From Firmicutes bacterium UBA6811 (GTDB taxonomy: Bacteria; Bacillota; SHA-98; UBA4971), in the NCBI GenBank assembly GCA_002452295.1, contig DKEX01000126.1, positions 1-40,546 of the forward strand: 40,546 nt of DNA, given 5' to 3'. Each line of letters begins with the position of its first letter. Positions within the stretch are counted from its first letter, which is position 1. The notes under the pieces were generated by a model, which saw only the letters and a list, made by a program, of their open reading frames with translations, did not search any database and had not been told where the DNA came from. This document shows, piece by piece, positions 17,595-25,631 of this stretch. Made by a program: the position numbers and the translations under genes.

Positions 17595-18358
17595 GGAAAG
17601 TGTCTCCGATGGTGACATGTAAGACCCCGGGGGAGATCGCCAGCATGAGAAAGGCGGGGCGGGTCCTCGCGGGGCTCCTGAAGGAATTGGCAGGCATTGT
17701 CCGGCCGGGGCTGACGACGGGCGACATCGACAGGTTCGTGGAGAAGTACATCAGGGGCTGCGGGGCCGCGCCCTCCTTCAAGGGGCTGTACGGTTTTCCC
17801 GCGAGCGCCTGCGTCTCTGTGAACGACGAGGTTGTGCACGGCATCCCGGGTGAGCGGCGGCTACGTGAAGGGGATATTGTCAGCGTCGACGTGGGTGCCA
17901 TGGTGGACGGTCTCCACGGGGACTCGGCGATGACGTTTCCTGTGGGCACGGTGTCGCATGAAGCCATGCGTCTTCTATGGGTGACCGAGGAGTCCCTCTA
18001 TAAAGGCGTCGAGCAGGCCCGCGCGGGGAGGCGCGTGGTTGACGTCTCCAGGGCAGTCCAGGAGCATGTGGAATCGCACGGCTTCTCTGTGGTCAGGGCC
18101 CTTGCGGGCCACGGGATCGGACGCAGCGTCCACGAGGAGCCCAGGGTGCCGAACTTCGTGATACGGCACGACCCCGGGCCTGAGCTCAAGCCTGGTGCCA
18201 CGCTTGCGATTGAGCCGATGGTGAACGCCGGGGATTTCGAGGTGGTGACCCTTGACGACAACTGGACGGTGGTTACACGTGATGGGTCGCTCTCAGCTCA
18301 CTTCGAGCACACCGTGGCGGTGACGTCGGATGGGCCTGAGATACTGACCGCTCTCTAG
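17585..18358 (+). CDS. map: Type I methionine aminopeptidase
   Basis: This metalloprotease removes the N-terminal methionine from new proteins. The metal ligands are visible in order: VDVGAMVDGLHGD (two Asp), GHGIGRSVHEEP (His), LAIEPM (Glu) and FEHTVAV (Glu), with the NDEVVHGIPG histidine upstream. The start is uncertain: ATG 17585 (257 residues, overlapping adk), TTG 17591 with AGAGGG 8 bases upstream, or ATG 17609 giving the family-like MVTCKTPGEIASM. All are in frame. Confidence 0.95.
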   Translation: MLLRKVSPMVTCKTPGEIASMRKAGRVLAGLLKELAGIVRPGLTTGDIDRFVEKYIRGCGAAPSFKGLYGFPASACVSVNDEVVHGIPGERRLREGDIVSVDVGAMVDGLHGDSAMTFPVGTVSHEAMRLLWVTEESLYKGVEQARAGRRVVDVSRAVQEHVESHGFSVVRALAGHGIGRSVHEEPRVPNFVIRHDPGPELKPGATLAIEPMVNAGDFEVVTLDDNWTVVTRDGSLSAHFEHTVAVTSDGPEILTAL

Positions 18359-18381
18359 GTCAACGGGAGGTCGGTGGGCGA

Positions 18382-18678
18382 ATGGAGATACGACCGGGTC
18401 AGGTTGTCGTGTCGACTGCCGGAAGAGACAGGGGAAGACGGTACATCGTGCTCGGCGCAATCGACGGCGCTCATGTCGCGGTTGTTGACGGGGCCTGCCG
18501 GCCAGTGTCCAGGCCGAAAAAGAAGAACGTGCGCCATCTTGCGGCCACCCGCAAAGCAGACGGCCGCGTCGGATCGAAGATCCTCGCGGGGGTGCGCGTT
18601 ACCGATGAGGAGGTCCGGGAAGCTTTGAGAGCAGTTGATAATGATTCCCGCGAGAAGGCGGACTGGTCTCATGAGTAA
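18382..18678 (+). CDS. KOW-domain RNA-binding protein (L14e/L27e-like)
   Basis: The 98-residue protein has an N-terminal KOW-like motif (IRPGQVVVSTAGRDRGRRYI) followed by a basic RPKKKNVRHL segment, resembling archaeal and eukaryotic L14e-type proteins. A similar gene (ybzG in Bacillus) lies between map and infA in many Bacillota. Its function there is not established, but its size and context suggest ribosome or RNA binding. It overlaps infA by eight bases. Confidence 0.85.
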   Translation: MEIRPGQVVVSTAGRDRGRRYIVLGAIDGAHVAVVDGACRPVSRPKKKNVRHLAATRKADGRVGSKILAGVRVTDEEVREALRAVDNDSREKADWSHE

Positions 18679-18889
18679 GAAGGATGCCATCGAGGTCGAA
18701 GGAACCGTCATCGAGGCGCTGCCTAACGCGATGTTCCGGGTCGAGCTCGAGAACGGGCATAGAGTGCTCGCTCACGTGTCCGGCAAAATGCGCATGAATT
18801 TCATACGTATCCTCCCCGGGGACAGGGTGAGCATCGAGCTGTCGCCGTACGATCTCTCCCGGGGCAGGATCACATACAGGTTCAAATGA
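18671..18889 (+). CDS. infA: Translation initiation factor IF-1
   Basis: IF-1 binds the 30S A site during initiation. The 72-residue OB-fold protein has the family patterns MSKKDAIEVEGTVIEALPNA, FRVELENGHRVLAHVSGKMR and the C-terminal SPYDLSRGRITYRFK. The ATG at 18671 overlaps the end of the KOW gene. A longer in-frame start at 18635 would add residues not seen in the family. Confidence 0.97.
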   Translation: MSKKDAIEVEGTVIEALPNAMFRVELENGHRVLAHVSGKMRMNFIRILPGDRVSIELSPYDLSRGRITYRFK

Positions 18890-18965
18890 GGGCGAATCGA
18901 CGGTGGCCTGGCGACGGGCGAGGCTCGCTGTTCGCCATGAACCGGAAATGCCAGGGGGGTTTGGG

Positions 18966-19079
18966 ATGAAAGTTCGACCGTCAGTCAAGAAGATGTGTGA
19001 CAAATGTAAGATGATCAGGCGCAAGGGCGTCCTGAGGGTGATTTGCGAGAACCCCAAACACAAGCAGCGACAGGGCTAG
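18966..19079 (+). CDS. rpmJ: 50S ribosomal protein L36
   Basis: This 37-residue protein is too short for many gene-finding cutoffs but is clear by eye: it starts MKVRPSVKKMCDKCKMIRRK and contains the zinc-binding cysteines and histidine of the C+ form (CDKC, then C and H in the CENPKHKQRQG end). The ATG follows a GGGGGG run by 6 bases. It lies between infA and rpsM, its usual place. Confidence 0.96.
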   Translation: MKVRPSVKKMCDKCKMIRRKGVLRVICENPKHKQRQG

Positions 19080-19099
19080 GTTGGAGGTGAAATGAAGGA

Positions 19100-19471
19100 A
19101 TGGCCAGGATTGCAGGAGTTGATCTCCCGAGAGACAAGAGGATCGAGACAGCTTTGACTTATATATACGGGATCGGCGCCACGACCTCCAGGCAGATTCT
19201 GGGGAGAACCGGGGTGAGCCCGGATACCAGGGTTCGCGACCTTACGGAGGAAGAGATCACGCGGCTTCGGGAGGTCATCGACAAGGAGTACAGCGTCGAA
19301 GGTGAGCTGCGCTCGGAGCAGGCAGCCGACATAAAGCGGCTCATCGACATCGGCACCTACCGGGGGCTTCGCCACCGCAGGGGGATGCCCGTAAGGGGGC
19401 AGCGTACCAGGACCAACGCCAGGATGAGAAAGGGCCCGAGGAAGACAGTGGGCGTGAGGAGATCCAGGTGA
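19100..19471 (+). CDS. rpsM: 30S ribosomal protein S13
   Basis: S13 is in the 30S head and contacts the P-site tRNA. The 123-residue product begins MARIAGVDLPRDKRIETALTY and has the conserved IYGIGATTSRQIL helix-turn region and the C-terminal RHRRGMPVRGQRTRTNAR. The ATG at 19100 follows GGAGGTGA. It opens the alpha-operon segment. Confidence 0.98.
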   Translation: MARIAGVDLPRDKRIETALTYIYGIGATTSRQILGRTGVSPDTRVRDLTEEEITRLREVIDKEYSVEGELRSEQAADIKRLIDIGTYRGLRHRRGMPVRGQRTRTNARMRKGPRKTVGVRRSR

Positions 19472-19489
19472 GAAAGGAGAGCATGAGGC

Positions 19490-19879
19490 GTGCCGAAGAA
19501 GACAACGAGAACGAAAAGGCGTGAGCGCAAGAACGTTGAGAGCGGAGTCGCGCACATCCGGTCAACGTTTAACAATACCATCGTTACGATAACAGACCCC
19601 CATGGCGCTGTGATCTCCTGGTCAAGCGCGGGTAAGCAGGGCTTCAAGGGGTCGAGAAAAGGCACCCCGTTTGCCGCGCAGATGGCGGCGGAGGCGGCTG
19701 CCAGGGCGGCGATGGATCATGGGATGCGTCAGATCGAGGTCGTCGTGAAAGGTCCCGGGTCAGGCCGGGAAGCGGCCATCAGGTCGCTGCAGGCCGCCGG
19801 GCTCGAGGTGAACATGATCCGCGACGTCACGCCGATCCCTCACAACGGATGCCGGCCGCCCAAGCGCAGAAGGGTATAA
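19490..19879 (+). CDS. rpsK: 30S ribosomal protein S11
   Basis: S11 lies on the 30S platform beside the E-site mRNA. The 129-residue protein has a basic N-terminus, AHIRSTFNNTIVTITDPHG, the GPGSGREAAIRSLQAAGLEV segment and the C-terminal PIPHNGCRPPKRRRV. The GTG start at 19490 follows AAAGGAGAGC. rpsD begins 42 bases downstream. Confidence 0.98.
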   Translation: MPKKTTRTKRRERKNVESGVAHIRSTFNNTIVTITDPHGAVISWSSAGKQGFKGSRKGTPFAAQMAAEAAARAAMDHGMRQIEVVVKGPGSGREAAIRSLQAAGLEVNMIRDVTPIPHNGCRPPKRRRV

Positions 19880-19921
19880 TGGGACAGGGCAGTATCGACA
19901 GCATCAGGAGGTGGAAGCTAA

Positions 19922-20548
19922 ATGGCCAGGTACACAGGGTCCGTGTGCAGGTTGTGCCGGCGCGAAGGTCTGAAGCTGTACCTGAAAGGTGACAGATGTT
20001 ACACCGGGAAATGCTCGGTTGATCGCAGACCGTACGCGCCCGGGGAGCACGGCCAGGGGCGCAAGAAAACGTCGGAGTACGCGATACAGCTTCGCGAGAA
20101 GCAGAAGCTGCGCCGGATATACGGGGTTCTCGAAAGGCAGTTTGCGCGCTACTTTGAGATGGCTTCCAGGAAGCGGGGGGTCACCGGCGAGGCACTCCTC
20201 CAGATACTCGAATCCAGGCTGGACAACGTCGTGTACCGAATCGGGCTTGTAACGTCCAGGGCCGAGGCGCGGCAGATGGTGAGGCACGGCCACATAGCCG
20301 TCAACGCTGAGAAGGTCAGCATACCGTCGTACCTCGTTCAGCCGGGCGACGTGGTTTCAGTGCGGGAGGGGAGCCGCGAGCTCACGCGGTTCAAACTGGT
20401 GGCCGAGACTGCGGCAGGCCGCACCGTTCCCGCGTGGCTGTCTCTTCACCCTGACGGCCTGAGCGCGACCATCGTCGGTTTGCCTACGAGGGATCAGATC
20501 GATGTGCCCGTTCAGGAGCACATGATCGTCGAGCTTTACTCGAGGTAA
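19922..20548 (+). CDS. rpsD: 30S ribosomal protein S4, zinc-binding type
   Basis: S4 starts 30S assembly. The 208-residue protein begins MARYTGSVCRLCRREGLKL and has four N-terminal cysteines (residues 9, 12, 26 and 31) of the zinc-binding form. The S4 RNA-binding domain follows (LESRLDNVVYRIGLVTSRAE). Its position between rpsK and rpoA is the clostridial arrangement, unlike Bacillus where rpsD is elsewhere. Confidence 0.98.
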   Translation: MARYTGSVCRLCRREGLKLYLKGDRCYTGKCSVDRRPYAPGEHGQGRKKTSEYAIQLREKQKLRRIYGVLERQFARYFEMASRKRGVTGEALLQILESRLDNVVYRIGLVTSRAEARQMVRHGHIAVNAEKVSIPSYLVQPGDVVSVREGSRELTRFKLVAETAAGRTVPAWLSLHPDGLSATIVGLPTRDQIDVPVQEHMIVELYSR

Positions 20549-20636
20549 CCCGGTGTTTGCGCCCCGATCTGGGGCGATGCGCGGCGTCATGGGCCTGGAG
20601 CGCGCGGTCCGCACAAACCAGAAGGGAGAGTTGCGG

Positions 20637-21584
20637 ATGATCGAGATAGAGAAGCCCAGAATCGAGTGTCAGGAGGCCACCGAGAACTACGGGAAGTTCG
20701 TGGTCGAGCCGCTCGAGAGAGGCTACGGCATAACGCTTGGGAACGCCCTGCGCAGGGTGCTCCTTTCGTCCCTGCCTGGAGCGGCGGTTGCCTCTGTGAA
20801 GATAGAGGGAGTGCTTCACGAGTTCTCCGTGATACCCGGGGTTGTCGAGGATACCATTGATATCCTTCTGAACCTCAAGGATCTCCTGGTCAAGCTGCAT
20901 TCGGACGGACCCAAGGTTGTGAGGACCGAGGCAGAGGGCGAGGGAGAGGTCAGGGCCGCGGACATCATCGCCGACCCTGAGGTGGAGATCCTCAACCCCG
21001 ACCTGCACATCGCCACCCTCGACAGGGACGGCAGGCTCTTCATGGAGATCACCATCGAGAAAGGCAGAGGCTACGTCCCTGCCGAAAAGCGCAGGGGTGA
21101 GCCGGTGATAGGAGTAATCCCGGTGGACTCCATCTTCACACCAGTCCGCAAGGTGAACTACCAGGTGGAGAACACGCGGGTTGGGCAGATCACTGACTAC
21201 GACCGCCTCATACTCGAGGTATGGACCAACGGGAGCATCTCGCCCAAGGAGGCCACGAGCCTCGCCGCGAAGATCCTCGCCAGCCACCTTTCGCTTTTCA
21301 CGAGCCTTACAGAGACCGTAAACCGGGTCGAGATGATGGTCGAGAAGGCGGAAGACGAGAAGGACAAGGCTCTGGACATGCCCATAGAGGAGCTGGACAT
21401 GTCGGTGCGGTCCTATAACTGCCTCAAGAGGGCGGGCATAAACACCGTGCAGGAGCTTGTCAGGAAGACCGAGGACGACATGATGAAGGTCAGGAACCTC
21501 GGCAAGAAGTCGCTGGAGGAAGTCAAGGGGAAGCTTGCAAATCTCGGCCTCTCCCTCCGCCCCTCGGAGGAACAGGAGGAGTAG
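20637..21584 (+). CDS. rpoA: RNA polymerase subunit alpha
   Basis: Alpha dimerizes to start RNA polymerase assembly, and its C-terminal domain contacts DNA and activators. The 315-residue protein has ERGYGITLGNALRRVLLSSL and GAAVASVKIEGVLHEF in the N-terminal domain. The C-terminal domain includes YNCLKRAGINTVQELV and NLGKKSLEEVKGKL. The ATG at 20637 follows AAGGGAGAG (20622-20630). An in-frame start at 20553 would add residues outside the family. Confidence 0.98.
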   Translation: MIEIEKPRIECQEATENYGKFVVEPLERGYGITLGNALRRVLLSSLPGAAVASVKIEGVLHEFSVIPGVVEDTIDILLNLKDLLVKLHSDGPKVVRTEAEGEGEVRAADIIADPEVEILNPDLHIATLDRDGRLFMEITIEKGRGYVPAEKRRGEPVIGVIPVDSIFTPVRKVNYQVENTRVGQITDYDRLILEVWTNGSISPKEATSLAAKILASHLSLFTSLTETVNRVEMMVEKAEDEKDKALDMPIEELDMSVRSYNCLKRAGINTVQELVRKTEDDMMKVRNLGKKSLEEVKGKLANLGLSLRPSEEQEE

Positions 21585-21645
21585 CGGAGGCGCGAAGAAA
21601 ACGCAAGAAAGCGTTTGGGACCACTGGTCCGGGAGGGATTTCGGT

Positions 21646-21984
21646 ATGAACCAGGCGAAGCTCGGGCGCACGAGCGCCCATCGAAAGGCAATGCTCCGGA
21701 GCATTGTGACGTCGCTGTTTGAACATGAGCGCATCCGCACCACCGAGGGCAAGGCGAAGCAGCTCGAGCCTGTCGCGGAGAAGCTGATAACGCTGGCCAA
21801 GAGGGGCGACCTTCACGCCCGGCGACTGGTGGCGGGGTACGTCAGAAGCGACGCGGTCACGAAGAAGCTCTTCGACACGATCGCGCCCAGATACAAGGAC
21901 CGCCAGGGTGGCTACGTCCGCACCGTCAAGCTGGGGATGCGTCAGGGCGACGCCGCATCGGAGGTCATAGTTGAGCTATTGTAG
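21646..21984 (+). CDS. rplQ: 50S ribosomal protein L17
   Basis: L17 lies near the exit tunnel. The 112-residue product contains KLGRTSAHRKAMLRSIVTSL, the ERIRTTEGKAKQLEP segment and RYKDRQGGYVRTVKLGMRQGD. The ATG at 21646 follows GGGAGGGAT. It is the last ribosomal gene of the continuous run and is followed after 36 bases by a terminator-like hairpin. Confidence 0.97.
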   Translation: MNQAKLGRTSAHRKAMLRSIVTSLFEHERIRTTEGKAKQLEPVAEKLITLAKRGDLHARRLVAGYVRSDAVTKKLFDTIAPRYKDRQGGYVRTVKLGMRQGDAASEVIVELL

Positions 21985-22020
21985 CGGCCGCGACCGGGCG
22001 AACGAACCATCTCTTCCTGC

Positions 22021-22045
22021 AAGAGTGCGCCATCGCGCACTTTTT
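22021..22045 (+). terminator. Intrinsic terminator after rplQ
   Basis: AGTGCGC (22024-22030) pairs perfectly with GCGCACT (22035-22041) around the loop CATC, followed directly by a T-run to 22045. It ends the long ribosomal run 24 bases before ecfA1. Because no separate promoter was seen before ecfA1, it may act as a partial terminator that lowers ecf expression. Confidence 0.8.
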
Positions 22046-22068
22046 GTGGGTTTTAGGGGGACGTCTCC

Positions 22069-23016
22069 GTGGAGGAGATCATCAGGGCTGAAAACCTGGT
22101 TTACGAGTACGGGCCTGCGGGCGATGGGGAGCATGCCGCGCTGCGAGGCATAGATCTCGCCGTCATGCGGGGCGAGTTCGTGGCCATCATCGGCCACAAC
22201 GGGTCCGGCAAGTCCACGCTGGCGAAGCACTTCAACGCCCTGCTCCTGCCCACCACGGGGGCGGTGAGGGTGAAGGGCATGATCACCAGCGACCCCCGGA
22301 ACCTGTGGAAGATCAGGCAGACGGCGGGCATGGTGTTCCAGAACCCGGACAACCAGATCGTGGCCACAACAGTGGAAGAGGACGTGGCCTTCGGCCCTGA
22401 GAACCTTGGCGTGGCGCCAGCGGAGATCCGTCGGCGGGTGCGGGAGGCGCTGGAGTGCGTTGACATGGCGGAATATGTGCGGCATGCCCCCCACCTCCTG
22501 TCCGGGGGGCAAAAGCAGCGCGTCGCCATCGCCGGCGTCATTGCGATGAGGCCGGAGTGCATCATCCTGGACGAGCCCACCGCCATGCTGGATCCCGCGG
22601 GCAGGCGCGAGGTCATGAGAACCATCACGGGGCTGAACAGAGAAGAAGGCATCACGGTCGTCCTCATAACACATTTCATGAACGAGGCCGTGCAGGCCGG
22701 CCGGGTCATCGTGATGGAGGCAGGCCGGATTGCCCTCGACGGGAGCCCGCGCAGAGTGTTCAGCCAGGTTGAGACGCTAAGGTCGCTGCACCTTGACGTG
22801 CCGCAGGTAACGGAGCTTGCGTATGAGCTGAACAAGGGCGGGGCCGGGCTTCCTGCGGACATCCTGACGGTGGAGGAACTCGCCGACGCCATTACCGGTG
22901 CCGGCAGCGGCCGGTGCGCCGGGGCCGAGGAGATGCGCGCAGGCACGGTCGATCCAGTCGATGGCCGGGCTGACTGTCGGGGCCGCGCCGCCGCGGCCTC
23001 ATGCGGGGGCAGGTGA
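22069..23016 (+). CDS. ecfA1: Energy-coupling factor transporter ATPase EcfA1
   Basis: This is one of two ATPases that power ECF-type vitamin and metal uptake through substrate-specific S components. Motifs seen are Walker A GHNGSGKST (about residue 43), the Q-loop VFQNPDNQ, the signature LSGGQKQRVAIAG, Walker B IILDEPTAMLD and the switch histidine in LITHFM. The GTG at 22069 follows a G-run. At 315 residues it is longer than usual, with a Gly/Ala/Arg-rich tail of about 45 residues. ecfA2 follows after 9 bases. Confidence 0.95.
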   Translation: MEEIIRAENLVYEYGPAGDGEHAALRGIDLAVMRGEFVAIIGHNGSGKSTLAKHFNALLLPTTGAVRVKGMITSDPRNLWKIRQTAGMVFQNPDNQIVATTVEEDVAFGPENLGVAPAEIRRRVREALECVDMAEYVRHAPHLLSGGQKQRVAIAGVIAMRPECIILDEPTAMLDPAGRREVMRTITGLNREEGITVVLITHFMNEAVQAGRVIVMEAGRIALDGSPRRVFSQVETLRSLHLDVPQVTELAYELNKGGAGLPADILTVEELADAITGAGSGRCAGAEEMRAGTVDPVDGRADCRGRAAAASCGGR

Positions 23017-23025
23017 CGAGGGGCC

Positions 23026-23892
23026 ATGTCCATAAGGGTGGAGAACCTCTACTACACGTACAGCCCGGGCACGCCTTTCGAGCGGGCCGCCCTCGAGGAT
23101 GTCAGCCTCGAGATAGACGACGGGGAGTTCGTGGGCATCATAGGCGCGACGGGTTCAGGGAAGTCCACGCTCATCCAGCACTTCAACGGGCTCCTGAAGC
23201 CCACGCGCGGGCGGGTTCTGGTTGACGCCGTTGACATCTGGCAGAGGGATGTGCGCCTGAAGGACATCCGCCAGAAAGTCGGCCTCGTGTTTCAGTACCC
23301 GGAGCATCAACTGTTCGAGGAGACCGTGTACGCCGATATCGCCTTCGGCCCGAGGAACATGGGGCTCGACGAGGGCGAGATCGCCCGGCGCGTCAGGCGC
23401 TCCCTGGAGATGGTGGGGCTTGGCTTTGAGGGCGTTCGCGACAGGTCCCCGTTCGAGCTTTCCGGCGGCGAGATGAGGCGGGTCGCCATAGCCGGGGTGC
23501 TGGCCATGGAACCGTCGGTGCTCGTGCTCGACGAGCCGGTGTCGGGCCTGGACCCGCGCGGGCGGGACGAGCTGCTCGAGGAGCTGGAGATGCTGCACCG
23601 GAAGTTCGAATACACGGTCGTGCTGGTGTCCCACAGCATGGACGACGTCGCCAGGTTGGCGAAAAGGCTCGTAGTGCTCCATAAGGGCAGGGTGGTGGCT
23701 GATGGGCCTGTCCGCCAGGTGTTCCAGATGACGAACCTGTTGGCGGAGACGGGCCTCGGGGTGCCGCAGGTCACCGAGCTCATGCACGAGCTTGCAAGGC
23801 GCGGCAAGAAGGTGCGGACGGAGGTCCTGACGGTTGAAGAGGCGCGTGTTGAGCTTTTGAGGCTCCTGAGGAGTGAGGGCCGTGTTCGGTAA
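23026..23892 (+). CDS. ecfA2: Energy-coupling factor transporter ATPase EcfA2
   Basis: This second ATPase pairs with EcfA1. It has Walker A GATGSGKST, the Q-loop VFQYPEHQLFEETV, the variant signature LSGGEMRRVAIAG, Walker B LVLDEPVSGLDP and the switch region LVSHSMDD. The LSGGEMRR form with YPEHQLF is typical of the A' subunit. The 288-residue length is normal. AGGTGA at 23011-23016 gives a spacer of 9 bases. Its end overlaps ecfT. Confidence 0.96.
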   Translation: MSIRVENLYYTYSPGTPFERAALEDVSLEIDDGEFVGIIGATGSGKSTLIQHFNGLLKPTRGRVLVDAVDIWQRDVRLKDIRQKVGLVFQYPEHQLFEETVYADIAFGPRNMGLDEGEIARRVRRSLEMVGLGFEGVRDRSPFELSGGEMRRVAIAGVLAMEPSVLVLDEPVSGLDPRGRDELLEELEMLHRKFEYTVVLVSHSMDDVARLAKRLVVLHKGRVVADGPVRQVFQMTNLLAETGLGVPQVTELMHELARRGKKVRTEVLTVEEARVELLRLLRSEGRVR

Positions 23893-24673
23893 CATCACCA
23901 TCGGCCAATACATTCCGGGCGACTCGCCTGTGCACAGGCTCGACCCCAGGGTGAAGCTGTTCATCACCCTGGTCACCATCACCGTGTTGTTCCTGGTACA
24001 CACGATGGCGGGGTATGGGCTGGTGCTGCTCTTCATCCTGGGTGCCATGCTCCTTGCGAGACTGCCGGTGAGGTTCGTGCTGCGCGGCGTGCGACCCCTG
24101 CTTTTCATCGTGGTGCTGACCTTCGGGCTTCACCTTTTCATGAATGAGGGCCGCGTGCTTTTCAGGATGGGACCTCTCGTCGCCACCTACGAGGGTGCTT
24201 ACAGGGGGTTCGCCATGTCCATGAGGCTTGTGCTGCTGGTGCTGGCCACGTCCATCCTGACTCTTAGCACCTCGCCAATCGAGCTGACCGATGGCATCGA
24301 GAGCACACTCGCGCCGGCGAGGCTCGTGGGGGTTCCTGCGCACGAGCTCGCCATGATGATGACGATAGCGCTGCGGTTCATCCCGACGCTTCTCGAGGAG
24401 ACCGACAAGATCATGAAGGCCCAGATGGCGCGCGGGGCTGACTTCCAGACCGGTGGAGTGCTCCAGAAGGCGAAGAGCCTCGTTCCGCTCCTGGTGCCGC
24501 TTTTCGTGAGCGCGTTCCGGCGCGCGGACGAGCTCGCCATGGCCATGGAGGCCAGGTGCTACCGGGGCGGACAGGGGCGCACCCGAATGAAGCAGCTTCG
24601 GGTCGGGGCGAGGGACATCCTGGCGGCCGTCGGGTCAACAGCCGCCCTGGTGATCGTGGCGGTCTACCTCTAG
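23882..24673 (+). CDS. ecfT: Energy-coupling factor transmembrane protein EcfT
   Basis: EcfT is the membrane scaffold that couples the two ATPases to S components. The protein starts with the family segment ITIGQYIPGDSPVHRLDPR, has several hydrophobic segments, and carries the paired Ala-Arg coupling helices (QMARGAD and MEARCYRGG). The GTG at 23882 is 8 bases after TGAGGAG; a GTG at 23873 is also in frame. It overlaps ecfA2 by 11 bases. No S component gene is in the window. Confidence 0.95.
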   Translation: MFGNITIGQYIPGDSPVHRLDPRVKLFITLVTITVLFLVHTMAGYGLVLLFILGAMLLARLPVRFVLRGVRPLLFIVVLTFGLHLFMNEGRVLFRMGPLVATYEGAYRGFAMSMRLVLLVLATSILTLSTSPIELTDGIESTLAPARLVGVPAHELAMMMTIALRFIPTLLEETDKIMKAQMARGADFQTGGVLQKAKSLVPLLVPLFVSAFRRADELAMAMEARCYRGGQGRTRMKQLRVGARDILAAVGSTAALVIVAVYL

Positions 24674-24692
24674 GTAGGGCAGGCGCACGCCT

Positions 24693-25490
24693 ATGAGGAA
24701 CATCAAGTTGCTCCTGGAATACGACGGCACCGCATACTGCGGGTTTCAGCGGCAGGACGGTCTGCCGACGATCCAGTCTGAGCTGGAGCGGGCTGTGGCC
24801 GTCATAACGAAGGCGCCTGCGAAGGCGATCGGGGCGGGCCGCACGGACGCCGGGGTCCACGCGCGAGGCCAGGTGGTGAGCTTCAGAACGGGCGCGAGGA
24901 TGCCCGCGGAGAAGTTCGTCCCGGCGCTCAACAGCGTGCTCCCGGCTGACATCAGAGTGATGCGCGCCGAGGAGGCCCCGTGGGAGTTCCACGCCCGGTA
25001 CGACGCTCGCGGGAAAACGTACGAGTATACCATAGACACGCGGCCGGTTCCGTCGGTGTTCCTCCGGAATTACGCCCACCACATCCCCGCTGGCCTCGAT
25101 ATCGGTGCGATGCGCAAGGGGTGTGCACACCTCGTGGGGCGGCATGACTTCAGGTCGTTCGCGGCATCCCACGGTGGGGCGAAAACGTTCGCGCGCGAGG
25201 TCAGGCGCTGCGAGGCCGAGGCCGACGGGGGCCTGGTCAGGATAACCGTGGAGGCGGACGGTTTCCTCTACAACATGGTGAGGATAATGGTGGGCACGCT
25301 CATCCTGGTGGGGGTGGGCAAGCTCTCCCCCGACGATGTGGCCCGGGTGCGCGACGCGCGCGCAAGGCGGCTCGCAGGGCCCACTGCTCCGGCCAGGGGG
25401 CTTTGCCTTGTGCGCGTGGATTACGGTGGCGCGGCGGGAGATGCAGGCCGCGGCGCGGCGGCGGGCGGATGCGGCCACGAATTTTGTTGA
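24693..25490 (+). CDS. truA: tRNA pseudouridine synthase A
   Basis: TruA converts uridines 38 to 40 of the tRNA anticodon stem-loop into pseudouridine. The catalytic Asp is at about residue 52 in AGRTDAGVHARGQVV. Other family segments are YDGTAYCGFQRQ, FHARYDARGKTYEY, DFRSFAA and GFLYNMVRIMVGTL. The 265-residue product ends in a Gly/Ala-rich tail. The stop codon overlaps the -35 box of the rplM promoter. The order ecfT-truA-rplM-rpsI matches Bacillus. Confidence 0.96.
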   Translation: MRNIKLLLEYDGTAYCGFQRQDGLPTIQSELERAVAVITKAPAKAIGAGRTDAGVHARGQVVSFRTGARMPAEKFVPALNSVLPADIRVMRAEEAPWEFHARYDARGKTYEYTIDTRPVPSVFLRNYAHHIPAGLDIGAMRKGCAHLVGRHDFRSFAASHGGAKTFAREVRRCEAEADGGLVRITVEADGFLYNMVRIMVGTLILVGVGKLSPDDVARVRDARARRLAGPTAPARGLCLVRVDYGGAAGDAGRGAAAGGCGHEFC

Positions 25491-25515
25491 CACACCGACC
25501 AGGCTGTATTAGAAT
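25487..25515 (+). promoter_or_regulatory. Sigma-A type promoter for rplM-rpsI
   Basis: TTGACA (25487-25492), a 17-base spacer, then TAGAAT (25510-25515), one mismatch from the -10 consensus. The -35 box includes the truA stop codon. It gives rplM-rpsI its own transcription start about 110 bases before the ATG. Confidence 0.85.
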
Positions 25516-25529
25516 ACCGCTTGGGGCTT

Positions 25530-25563
25530 GCGGCCCGCGTTTAGTTTCTGAGGCCGCAGTTTT
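25530..25563 (+). promoter_or_regulatory. Attenuator-like hairpin in the rplM leader
   Basis: GCGGCC (25530-25535) pairs with GGCCGC (25552-25557); a T-A pair extends the base of the stem. TTTT (25560-25563) follows. The short T-run makes it a weak intrinsic terminator. It lies in the transcribed leader just after the promoter, where Bacillota have a described L13 leader RNA. I could not test for a match to that family. Confidence 0.45.
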
Positions 25564-25631
25564 GCACGAGACCATCAGGTCATGGACGCTACCCGGGCCA
25601 TCAGGTGTAAGCGGTACGAGGAGGATATCAT

